In this document: one piece after another, positions 44,346-52,061 of the stretch | Layout: each line of letters begins with the position of its first letter | Numbering within the stretch: position 1 is the stretch's first letter | Source of the DNA: Rhodobacteraceae bacterium M382 | GTDB lineage: Bacteria > Pseudomonadota > Alphaproteobacteria > Rhodobacterales > Rhodobacteraceae | Length of the DNA: 64,000 nt | Assembly: GCA_025141015.1 (NCBI GenBank) | Contig: CP081098.1 | Location: 4,160,501-4,224,500, forward strand | Reading direction: 5' to 3' | The notes under the pieces: generated by a model | Database searches by the model: none | The model's input: the letters and a program-made list of their open reading frames with translations, nothing else | What the model was told of the DNA's origin: nothing | Position numbers and translations under genes: made by a program

Positions 44346-45452
44346 TTACTTGTACATGATCTGGCCGTTGGCCGGACCCCAGAAGTCGCTCCAGTCATAT
44401 TTTGGAACGCTGTCGATGAAGTTCGACTGGAACTCCACCGCATCTTCGGGCGTGATAAACACGGCCGGGCCATAGAACTCGCGGTGGGCGTTCGGCTCTT
44501 CAGAAGGTTTGAAGGTGCCGATTGCCGCGTGATAGGCCAGCGCAGCAGTGATACCGCCACCCCAATGCGGGTTGGTGAACACAGTGGCGAGGATTTTTTT
44601 CTCGGCCACAAGCTGCACAGCCTGCGGATTACCGTCATACGAAACGATCGGCATGTCGTCGATGCCTTCGGCCCGCAGCGCCTCCAAAACGCCATATGCG
44701 ATAGTGTCGTTGGCGCAGTGGACGCCTTTGATCTCGTCGCCATAGCGAGTCAGGAAGGCCGACATCACCTGGTTGGCTTTCTGGGTGTCCCAGTCGGCCG
44801 GTTCTGCGGCCAGCAGCTCGACATCCGGATAGTCCTTCAAGGCGTTTTTCAGACCCTGCAAACGTTCGATCGCCGGGTTGTTCGAAGCGATGCCGCCCAG
44901 ATGCACGACGCCGCCCTTGCCGCCCATCGCATCCAGCAGGATACGCGCGGTCTGTTCTGCCGGACCTTCGTCCGACCAGGTCATGTGAGACACATAGTGG
45001 TCGCCGAAATCCCACGGGTGCAGATCATCGGTCTTGTTCCAGATGGTCGAAACATACCCACCAGCTGCGGCAACGGCTTCAACCACCGGACGGCAGTTCG
45101 GCGCATCGTTGGTGTCGATGGCCAAAGCCAGTTCGCCATTGGTTTTCGAAAGCAGCGCCTTGACGTCCGCCAGCGACTTTTCCGACGACCCTTCATTGAT
45201 CAGGTGGGTCAGGAAATCCTTGGATTTGCCCAGACTTTCGACAAACGCCTCACCGCCGGAAACGATCTCGTTCCAATAGGGGTTGGTGCGGTTGCGATAG
45301 CTCCATGCCACAGTCGGATCAGAAATCGCGGCCTGCGCCATTCCGCCCATCATGCTCGATGCAGCTACGCCGCCTACGCCATAGGCTGACGCCAGCAGGA
45401 AATTACGACGGTTGACCGTCTCCTGCTCGATGAATTTTTTGATGAATGACAT
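44346..45452 (-). CDS. sugar-type (CUT2) ABC substrate-binding protein
   Basis: A 368-residue periplasmic-binding-protein-like (RbsB/LsrB fold) protein. The N-terminus has a twin-arginine-like start, NRRNFLLAS near residue 20, then a hydrophobic segment ending near MAQA. DTNDAPNCRPV and CANDTIAYGVLEAL are typical sugar-binding-loop segments. ATG 45452 was chosen for its GGGAGGAA site; longer frames lack one. It is first in the transporter/dehydrogenase operon, and its TetR-type operator lies 130 bp upstream. Confidence 0.88.
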   Translation of the reverse strand: MSFIKKFIEQETVNRRNFLLASAYGVGGVAASSMMGGMAQAAISDPTVAWSYRNRTNPYWNEIVSGGEAFVESLGKSKDFLTHLINEGSSEKSLADVKALLSKTNGELALAIDTNDAPNCRPVVEAVAAAGGYVSTIWNKTDDLHPWDFGDHYVSHMTWSDEGPAEQTARILLDAMGGKGGVVHLGGIASNNPAIERLQGLKNALKDYPDVELLAAEPADWDTQKANQVMSAFLTRYGDEIKGVHCANDTIAYGVLEALRAEGIDDMPIVSYDGNPQAVQLVAEKKILATVFTNPHWGGGITAALAYHAAIGTFKPSEEPNAHREFYGPAVFITPEDAVEFQSNFIDSVPKYDWSDFWGPANGQIMYK

Positions 45453-45581
45453 GGTTTCCTCCCTTTTCATTCGGTTTCCGCCAAGCGCGATTGGCTTGCG
45501 GTGTTTTGTATTCTTCGTCCCGGCGGCTGAGCCCTCCCAGACCCGTGAATCAGATCCCGATGCGGGGTTGATGTTCACTTA

Positions 45582-45599
45582 ATGCACTAACTGGTTACT
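45582..45599. promoter_or_regulatory. TetR-type operator, site 5 (weaker)
   Basis: ATGCAC-TAACTG-GTTACT. The right arm and spacer match sites 2 and 3 exactly, but the left arm matches only 3 of 6. It lies in the 337-bp divergent region between the ABC operon and the TetR gene, so it could serve both. The rest of that region (45453-45789) holds no gene. Confidence 0.45.
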
Positions 45600-45789
45600 T
45601 CACTGACAAAGCGCATGTCAACCCTCTCCAGTCAGAGCCAGTTAGGAAAACTCAACCTCGGAATCGACGTTTTCTCCTTGACTACTCCCCCTGTGAGGAG
45701 TGATTTGACTCGAGTGCTGAGACTTTGGTTTCTTAAATGAAACGAACAGTTCCCCAAGCGAGCGCATGCATCAAAAGGACAGAAGCATC

Positions 45790-46428
45790 ATGGCTGAAGC
45801 GCCAAAGAAACGAAAAAGAGACGCAGAAGCCACCCGCGCCCGTATCCTTCTTGCGGCCAAGAAAGAGTTTTCGAAACACGGATTGGGCGGTGCACGGGTT
45901 GATGAGATCGCGGAGCGGGCCAACGCCAACAAGCGCATGATCTATCACTATTTCGGCGGTAAGGAAGATCTGTTCAGCGCTGTACTGGAAGAGGCCTATC
46001 TTGACATTCGTACCGCAGAACAAAAGCTGCGTCTGGACGATTTAGCCCCGGCTGAAGCGCTCGAGAAACTCGTCCGTTTCACTTGGAACTACTATCTCAA
46101 AAACCCGGAATTCATCACTCTGATTAACAGCGAAAACCTACATCGCGCCAAACATATCAAAGGTCTGGCGACCCTCCCCCAAGCCATGCGCGGGTTGGTC
46201 GATATGGTGTCGTCGATCCTGAAACGCGGAGAGGACAGCGGTGATTTTCGCACCGGCATCGACGCTACGCAACTCAACATCACCATTGCCGCAATCGGGT
46301 ATTATTACCTCACCAACCGCTTTACAGGGTCCTATCTGTTTGATCGTGACATGATGGACAGGGAAGCGTTGAGCGCCCGGTTGGATTTCAATGTGGACAC
46401 GATTATGCGCCTGGTTGCGGCGGATTGA
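45790..46428 (+). CDS. TetR family transcriptional regulator
   Basis: A 212-residue regulator. The N-terminal HTH is at about residues 15-60 (ARILLAAKKEFSKHG, RVDEIAERANANKRMIYHYF), followed by a helical ligand domain with the TetR_C-type region ending in a long helix pair. It is most likely the repressor that binds the AGTAAC-N6-GTTAYT sites found before the neighbouring catabolic operons, including one in its own upstream region. Its ligand is then probably a CoA ester or free acid from the pathway. An alternative start is 45766. Confidence 0.88.
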   Translation: MAEAPKKRKRDAEATRARILLAAKKEFSKHGLGGARVDEIAERANANKRMIYHYFGGKEDLFSAVLEEAYLDIRTAEQKLRLDDLAPAEALEKLVRFTWNYYLKNPEFITLINSENLHRAKHIKGLATLPQAMRGLVDMVSSILKRGEDSGDFRTGIDATQLNITIAAIGYYYLTNRFTGSYLFDRDMMDREALSARLDFNVDTIMRLVAAD

Positions 46429-46545
46429 TCCGACCCGATACCATGTTTCCAAACCATGCTACGGGTGTGCCCCGAGTGAACAGGCAAATACAATCGCACC
46501 ACTTTGGCAGCCTGCGTTCTGTGCGGGTTCCGGTGATCTTGCCAA

Positions 46546-46983
46546 TCAGGCCTCAACAGCTGCGGACAGACCTGCGTCCCTGATCGCCGCCAGCGCGCAT
46601 TCCACGTCCTCCGGCTCTTTTGCGCCCGACACGCCGATTGCGCCGATCAGTGCCCCCTGCTCATAAACGGGCACGCCGCCGCCCCAAGTCAGCAGGCGTT
46701 CTCGCGTCCCAACGCCAAGGCTAAGAGTGGCGCTTTTCATCATGCCGGCACCAAATTCGGCGGATGGTTTGCGCAAAGTCGCCGCAGTATATGCCTTATC
46801 AAGTGCAAAACCGCCGATTGGCGGGGCTGTGGCGTCATCCCTGCCAAAGGAGACCAACCCGCCATGGGGGTCGCACACCGCCACGGCCACCGCCCACCCC
46901 CGTGACTGTGCATAGGTCAATGCGGCCGAGACCAGAGTTTGCGCCGCGTCATAGGTAATGATGCACTGTGAGAAACTGTTCAT
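46546..46983 (-). CDS. GlcG/HbpS-family heme-binding-like protein
   Basis: A 145-residue DUF336 domain protein: AVAVCDPHGGLVSFGRDD, ALDKAYTAATLRKPSAEF and GGVPVYEQGALIGAIGVSG are characteristic. The family includes HbpS and GlcG, small proteins found in glycolate, diol and heme contexts, often as accessory or redox-stress factors. It is convergent with the TetR gene and separated from it by 117 bp. The start ATG at 46983 matches the family N-terminus but has only a weak ribosome-binding site. Confidence 0.8.
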   Translation of the reverse strand: MNSFSQCIITYDAAQTLVSAALTYAQSRGWAVAVAVCDPHGGLVSFGRDDATAPPIGGFALDKAYTAATLRKPSAEFGAGMMKSATLSLGVGTRERLLTWGGGVPVYEQGALIGAIGVSGAKEPEDVECALAAIRDAGLSAAVEA

Positions 46984-47204
46984 GGCTATTGGATCAACCT
47001 GTTGATGAGAGTTTTGGGCGCATCGCAGTTCTCTGCGCAACTTTGAAGCGGTGACAGGGGCAAGCCCCGTGCCAGACCGATAGCAACATATCGCACGAAC
47101 GCACAAGCGCCATCAATAGCACCTGAACCAATCCAGGACTGCGCAGGCGTATGATCCCACGAGTTGATGGGGCGATCCGTTCGTAGAAATGGAAGGAAGC
47201 GCTT
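46984..47204. other. intergenic, nothing recognised
   Basis: Upstream of the GlcG-like gene and before the IS481 remnant. No gene or clear promoter motif was identified. Confidence 0.35.
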
Positions 47205-47555
47205 TGGGCAAATTCGTCACGATAGCGCTTCGCCCACGCACCCCGCTGCCGCTGGACGGCTGCCTCTATGCTTCGCAGCCTTCGCCATCGCATCTCACAG
47301 GATTCTCTCTCCATTGTTGCTGGCAGCGTCACGGAAAATCACGCGTCTAGACATCGATGGGGACAAGCCCAAAACGACATCCCATTGGTCATTTTTATAT
47401 CGACATCGCCGACGTCAGAATCGAAGAAAGTTAGCTTTTTCTCTTTGTGGCGAATGACCGAACCAGCAAGTTCGCCGTTGCGCAACTGGTGGAGAAGGCC
47501 AATCGCAAGACAGCCTGAGAGTTCCTTGAGCCTTCTGGAATCTGTGCCTTGGTCT
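47205..47555 (+). pseudogene. decayed IS481-family transposase
   Basis: Reading three frames in turn recovers a colinear transposase: TPLPLDGCLYASQP and LHCCWQRHGKSR, then ITRLDIDGDKPK, then PIGHFYIDIADVRIEE, a stop, LFLFVANDRTSKFAVAQLVE, KANRKTA, a stop replacing Trp, EFLE, and finally LLESVPW in another frame. At least three frameshifts and two stops are visible, so it is long dead. The first part of the catalytic core is preserved, but the C-terminal third is missing where an IS3 fragment begins. Confidence 0.75.
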
Positions 47556-47618
47556 GGGTCCTGGGTTTGGCGGCCACAGTTTGTCCTCCCTCTTGCTGTG
47601 ACCCAGAACAACGGAACG

Positions 47619-47879
47619 CCACAGCCGGTATTTGGCGTGATAGCCGGAGTAGCGCTGACCAGTGGGCTCACACCCAAGCCAGTAGCGGATGATCTTGGCG
47701 TCGGAATGTCGACGCTGAACAAATCGATCACAGCCCACCGAGATACGGATGTGTTGTCGAAAGTGGATTTGGGCCTCGCCCAAGAGAATGACCGGCTTCG
47801 GCGTGGGAGCCGCATTCCCAATGAGACAAGGGAAACCTCAAAAAAGGCCCCGGTGTTCTTTGCGCGCCAAAAGCCGTGA
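47619..47879 (+). pseudogene. IS3-family OrfA remnant
   Basis: An in-frame stretch reads VALTSGLTPKPVADDLGVGM, then STLNKSITAHRD, LGLAQENDRLRR and VFFARQKP before a stop at 47877-47879. This is the usual end of an IS3-type OrfA with its HTH and leucine-zipper region, with several substitutions (Trp to Ser in LNKS, others in the zipper). The N-terminal start and the whole of OrfB are missing. It abuts the IS481 remnant, suggesting nested insertion followed by deletion. Confidence 0.75.
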
Positions 47880-48147
47880 GGTTTAAGTTCATCTAAGAGC
47901 ACCAATCTTCATTTCCCTTGGCCGGGTGTCAGGGCGTCGCAACCTGAAATTGTTCAGGTAACGTGGGATAATTCGCGAAGTCACCTAGCAGGACCCATAG
48001 GGTTTTTGAACGGTGGATGTGTGAATGGTCAGCTGATTAATTCTTGCTGCAAAACCAGCTTTGCACCGCAAGCGGCATGAACAGAAGATCTTGAGAACAT
48101 CTGGTAAAATATTCGGCGGCTCACCCGCTTGCAATCATACTTTTCCG
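47880..48147. other. intergenic, nothing recognised
   Basis: Between the IS3 remnant and the end of the indolepyruvate oxidoreductase gene. Only short frames are present, and neither an OrfB fragment nor a terminal repeat was recognised. Confidence 0.35.
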
Positions 48148-51100
48148 CTACGCAGCTTCGGTTTCGTTGATCGCAATTCGTTGGCGAATATCTGTTCTTT
48201 GCTCTGCAACGGCTTCGGCGTGGCGCTGTCGGACGTGACCATAGCCACGGATCCGGTCGGGCAGCAAAAGCAGCTCGGTCACTTCGGAAGCATTGTCGCC
48301 TGTGGCATGTTCCAGAGCAAATTCGATATCCGCCTCGTAATCCGCCAAAATTTGCCGCGCCAGCACGGCCTCGGCATTGTTGCGGAACGGGTCAAAGCGG
48401 GTGCCGCGCAATCCCCGGAACCGGTTCATCAGGGCAAAGAAGCGCATCGCGGTCTTGCCTTTGACCGGTCCTTTGACCGGTTTGCCGGTTTTGGGGTCCG
48501 TGCCGCCATAGGGCCAGGCCCCAAAATGAAAGGTCAGCTCCATATCGCCTTCGAACGCAGCCTCAAGCGAGGCCTTGAACTCTGGCTTGCAATACAGGCG
48601 CGCGACCTCCCATTCGTCCTTGACGGCCAACAGCTTGTAGTACCCTCGGGCCACAGCCATGACCGACGCGGTGCTCAGCCCGGCATCGCGAACGCGAGCC
48701 ACCATAGCGGAATATCGATCAGCCAGACCCTGCCCCTGATAGTCGACAAGTTCACCCACCCGATGCGCAACGACCTCCTCGACGCTTTGTTCGCGACGAT
48801 CATCCAGCAGCACGGGTGCCTGTGGGCCCATCATGCGGTCGACGGTTTCGGGTTCGGCAATGGCAAGACGCCCAAGCGCAAAGGCGCGTTTGTTTTTCTC
48901 GGCAGCAACCCCGTTCAGGTCAATCGCCCGGTGCAGCGCCTCGATCGACAACGGAACACCGCCCTGCTGCCAGGCCGCACCCAAAAGCAGCATGTTGGCA
49001 AACACCTGATCGCCCATCAGCTTGGCGGCCAGAGTCTGAGCGTCCAGAGCTACGACATCATCACCCAGCACGCGGGTCAGGCGTTCGACCTGTTCGTCCC
49101 CGCTCAGGGTCCAGTCCGGGTTTTGCGAAAATTCGGATGTGGGAACCACCGTGGTGTCCGTCACGGCCAACGAATTGCCCGGTGTCAGCTTGGACAGCGC
49201 CTCGTCCCCGGCAGCCACCACCAGATCGCAGCCGATCATGGCGTTTGCTTCACCCGCCGCGATCCGGGTTGCGCGCATTTGTTCGGGCGCGGTTGCGATC
49301 TTGATGTGGGAATGCACCGCGCCGTATTTTTGGGCCAGACCGGTGATGTCCAGGTTCGAGGAATAATATCCATCGGCATGGGCCGCGACCGCCAACGTCT
49401 GCCCCACGGTCACGACGCCTGCGCCGCCGATGCCGGACACGAGGATCGACCACGACCCGTCGATCGGACGGGCCGCAGGCATCGGCAGGTGGCTGTCATC
49501 AATGGTGATGTCGCTTGCCTTGGCTTTGCGGGGCTGTGCGCCGGTCACGGTCACAAAGCTGGGGCAGAACCCTTCGACACAGGAAAAGTCCTTGTTGCAC
49601 GAGGATTGGTTGATCTGCCGCTTGCGGCCAAATTCGGTTTCCAGCGGTTCGATGGCCATACAGCCTGAAACGGTCGAGCAATCGCCGCAGCCTTCGCAGA
49701 CCGCCGCGTTGATAAAGGCGCGTTTGTCCGGGTCCACCCATTTGCCGCGCTTGCGCAGGCGGCGGCGCTCGGTTGCGCAGGGTTGGTCAAAGATCAACAC
49801 GGTCACGCCAGGAAGCTTGCGCAACTCGGCCTGCACCAATTCCAGTTCGGTCCGGGGGTGTACGGTGACGCCGTGGCCCAACGCCTTGCCGTCGAATTTG
49901 TCGGTCTCATCCGTCACCAGGGCGATACGTTCGACACCTTCGGCCCGGACCTGTTCCACCATCTGTTCGGGGCTGATCTCGCCGTCATGGGGTTGTCCGC
50001 CCGTCATCGAGACAAAGCCGTTGTGCAGCAACTTGTAGGTCATCGGGGCCTTGGCGGCCACGGCGGCGCGGATCGCCAGCAGGCCGGAATGGAAATAGGT
50101 GCCGTCGCCCATATTGGCAAAGACATGGGCCTCATCCGTGAACGGATACTGCCCCAGCCACATCGCGCCTTCGCCGCCCATGTGGCTGATGGAATTGGTC
50201 TTGGACAGGTCACGAAACACCGCCATCGTGTGGCACCCGATCCCGGCCAGCGCGCGGCTACCGTCGATCACCTGCGTTGACCGCCCATGCGGGCAGCCCG
50301 CGCAAAACGACGGCGGGCGCACCGCCCCGCCCCCAAGCGCCGGGGGGGCGTCGGGGCGGTTCGGCAGTTGCAAGGTGCTGTCGGGTGCCAGATCTTTTGC
50401 CGTGCGCACGATCACCTGCGACACAAGGTTAGGGGTGATCTCACCCACCCCCGGAAAGGCGCATTCGCCTTCGTTGGCCGAATAGGGTCGGCCCTGATAG
50501 GTCTTGCCAACGATGCGCGGGGCAAGGTCCGAGCCATAAAGCGCCGAGCGGATTTGATCTTCGAGCAGGGCGCGTTTTTCTTCGACCACGATGATCGTGT
50601 CGAGCCCTCGGGCAAACTCCTGCAACACCACGTCATCCAGCGGCCAGACCATGCCAACCTTGAGAAGCCGGACAGGCATGTCTGCGATCTGGCCATCACG
50701 ATAGCCCAACCCGGCCAGCGCTTGATTGAGATCCTGCCAGGACTTGCCCGCAGCCACGATGCCGATGCGCGCGTCCGCGTTGCCCTGAATCTGATTCAGG
50801 TGGTTGGCGCGGGCATACTCCAGCACCTTGCGCAACCGCACGTCCCACAGCTTGCGTTCCTGCTCCAGAATGGGCTGGAACGGCTTGATCGAGGTGTCTT
50901 CAAGCCCGGTGTCATCGGGCGTGACAATCTGCGGACTGTCGGGGGCCACATACACAGACCCGCCGCCTTCGACCACGTCAGTCACCAGCTTCATTCCCAC
51001 CAGGGTCGAGGAAAAGCGGCTCATCGCGATACCGTGCAGACCCATGTCCAGCACATCCTGCGCATTGGCCGGGGCCAGCAACGGCATGCCGAGCGAGGCA

Positions 51101-51606
51101 AAGTTCAGATCCGAATAACACGCCACGGTCGAGGATTTGGCCCCGTGGTCATCGCCCACCAACAACAGAGTGCCGCCCTTGGGGTTGGTCCCTGCCAGAT
51201 TGGCGTGGCGCAGCGGGTCCATCGAGCGATCCATGCCCGGTGCCTTGCCGTACCAGATCGAAAACACCCCATCGACGCGGGCACCGGGAAACAGGCCCAC
51301 CATCTGGGCCCCCCATGTGGCCGTGGCGGCCAGATCCTCGTTCACGCCGGGCTGAAAGTGGATGTTGTGCGCCTTCAGCTCTTTTTCGGCCTGCCAAAGG
51401 CTCATGTCATAGGTGCCGACAGGCGATCCGCGATAGCCCGAGATGTAGCCGCCCGTGTTCAGCCCCGCCGCCGTGTCCCGTTTGCGCTGCTGGATCGGCA
51501 GCCGCACCAGCGCCTGCATGCCGGTCATGTAAACCCAGCCTTCGTCTTGCGACAGGCGGTCATCAAGGGTCATTTCAAGGCGCTTGGCGCGGAGGTGTTC
51601 ACTCAT
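48148..51606 (-). CDS. indolepyruvate:ferredoxin oxidoreductase, fused subunits
   Basis: A 1152-residue protein holding both IorA and IorB functions. An N-terminal pyrimidine-binding part is followed by a TPP domain with CAGCPHGRST near 440, a cysteine-rich cluster region near 650-690 (VCEGCGDC, CNKDFSCVEGFC), and a C-terminal gamma domain starting SGIGGAGVVTVGQTLA. It oxidatively decarboxylates aryl or branched 2-oxo acids to acyl-CoA and reduces ferredoxin. It is last in the operon with a DAO-type oxidase and RidA, so the 2-oxo acid probably derives from an amino-acid-like compound. Confidence 0.92.
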   Translation of the reverse strand: MSEHLRAKRLEMTLDDRLSQDEGWVYMTGMQALVRLPIQQRKRDTAAGLNTGGYISGYRGSPVGTYDMSLWQAEKELKAHNIHFQPGVNEDLAATATWGAQMVGLFPGARVDGVFSIWYGKAPGMDRSMDPLRHANLAGTNPKGGTLLLVGDDHGAKSSTVACYSDLNFASLGMPLLAPANAQDVLDMGLHGIAMSRFSSTLVGMKLVTDVVEGGGSVYVAPDSPQIVTPDDTGLEDTSIKPFQPILEQERKLWDVRLRKVLEYARANHLNQIQGNADARIGIVAAGKSWQDLNQALAGLGYRDGQIADMPVRLLKVGMVWPLDDVVLQEFARGLDTIIVVEEKRALLEDQIRSALYGSDLAPRIVGKTYQGRPYSANEGECAFPGVGEITPNLVSQVIVRTAKDLAPDSTLQLPNRPDAPPALGGGAVRPPSFCAGCPHGRSTQVIDGSRALAGIGCHTMAVFRDLSKTNSISHMGGEGAMWLGQYPFTDEAHVFANMGDGTYFHSGLLAIRAAVAAKAPMTYKLLHNGFVSMTGGQPHDGEISPEQMVEQVRAEGVERIALVTDETDKFDGKALGHGVTVHPRTELELVQAELRKLPGVTVLIFDQPCATERRRLRKRGKWVDPDKRAFINAAVCEGCGDCSTVSGCMAIEPLETEFGRKRQINQSSCNKDFSCVEGFCPSFVTVTGAQPRKAKASDITIDDSHLPMPAARPIDGSWSILVSGIGGAGVVTVGQTLAVAAHADGYYSSNLDITGLAQKYGAVHSHIKIATAPEQMRATRIAAGEANAMIGCDLVVAAGDEALSKLTPGNSLAVTDTTVVPTSEFSQNPDWTLSGDEQVERLTRVLGDDVVALDAQTLAAKLMGDQVFANMLLLGAAWQQGGVPLSIEALHRAIDLNGVAAEKNKRAFALGRLAIAEPETVDRMMGPQAPVLLDDRREQSVEEVVAHRVGELVDYQGQGLADRYSAMVARVRDAGLSTASVMAVARGYYKLLAVKDEWEVARLYCKPEFKASLEAAFEGDMELTFHFGAWPYGGTDPKTGKPVKGPVKGKTAMRFFALMNRFRGLRGTRFDPFRNNAEAVLARQILADYEADIEFALEHATGDNASEVTELLLLPDRIRGYGHVRQRHAEAVAEQRTDIRQRIAINETEAA

Positions 51607-51627
51607 CTGGGGTGCTCCTGGAGCAAA

Positions 51628-51674
51628 TGGGTCAGGCGTGTGGGTCAGGCGTGTGGATCAGGCGTTTGGATCAG
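51628..51674. repeat. 13-bp tandem repeat, about 3.6 copies, across the ridA 3' end
   Basis: Units TGGGTCAGGCGTG (51628-51640 and 51641-51653), TGGATCAGGCGTT (51654-51666) and a partial unit to 51674. The array covers the last codons and stop (51658-51660) of the leftward Rid gene and the gap before the oxidoreductase. Because 13 is not a multiple of three, a change of copy number would alter the reading frame of the C-terminus and the intergenic spacing. Confidence 0.85.
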
Positions 51675-52050
51675 CTGCGATGGCTTCGATTTCGACCAGC
51701 GCGCCCGGAATGGCGAGCGCCGATGTGACCGTGGACCGCGCCGGGATGTCCGCGCCAAACGCTGCGGCATAAGCGGCGTTGAATTCGGCGAAATTGGCCA
51801 GATCGGTCAGCCAGACTGTGGTCTTGGTGACATGGGACAGGTCGGCCCCGGCCGGCGCCAGAACAGATTTCAGGTTGGCGATGGCCTGTGTGGTCTGCGC
51901 GGCAATACCGCCATCGACCAGCTTGAAATTTTCATCAACGCCCAAAGCCCCCGAGCAAAAGATCAGCCCGGCGGCGCGGGTGGCAGGGACAAGCGGCACA
52001 GTTGCGCCATTGGGCAGGACCGGTTGGGAACCGATGCGGGAAACACTCAT
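51658..52050 (-). CDS. RidA-type imine/enamine deaminase
   Basis: A 130-residue Rid protein with the canonical arginine R105 in IPARSTV, and E120 in LVEIEAIA, so it should hydrolyse reactive imines and enamines to 2-oxo acids. It lies between the M81 peptidase-like gene and the indolepyruvate oxidoreductase gene. It would handle the imine produced by the DAO-type oxidase of the same operon. Its 3' end is embedded in a 13-bp tandem repeat. Confidence 0.88.
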   Translation of the reverse strand: MSVSRIGSQPVLPNGATVPLVPATRAAGLIFCSGALGVDENFKLVDGGIAAQTTQAIANLKSVLAPAGADLSHVTKTTVWLTDLANFAEFNAAYAAAFGADIPARSTVTSALAIPGALVEIEAIAADPNA

Positions 52051-52061
52051 GGGTATCCTCT

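Noticed and set aside
45660-45720. ACTCC...GGAGT inverted repeat upstream of the TetR gene as an extra operator
   Set aside because: It does not share the AGTAAC-N6-GTTAYT layout and the arms are only 5 bp.
48061-49668. 535-codon plus-strand frame
   Set aside because: It is entirely opposite the indolepyruvate oxidoreductase gene, with low-complexity basic composition and no ribosome-binding site or motif.
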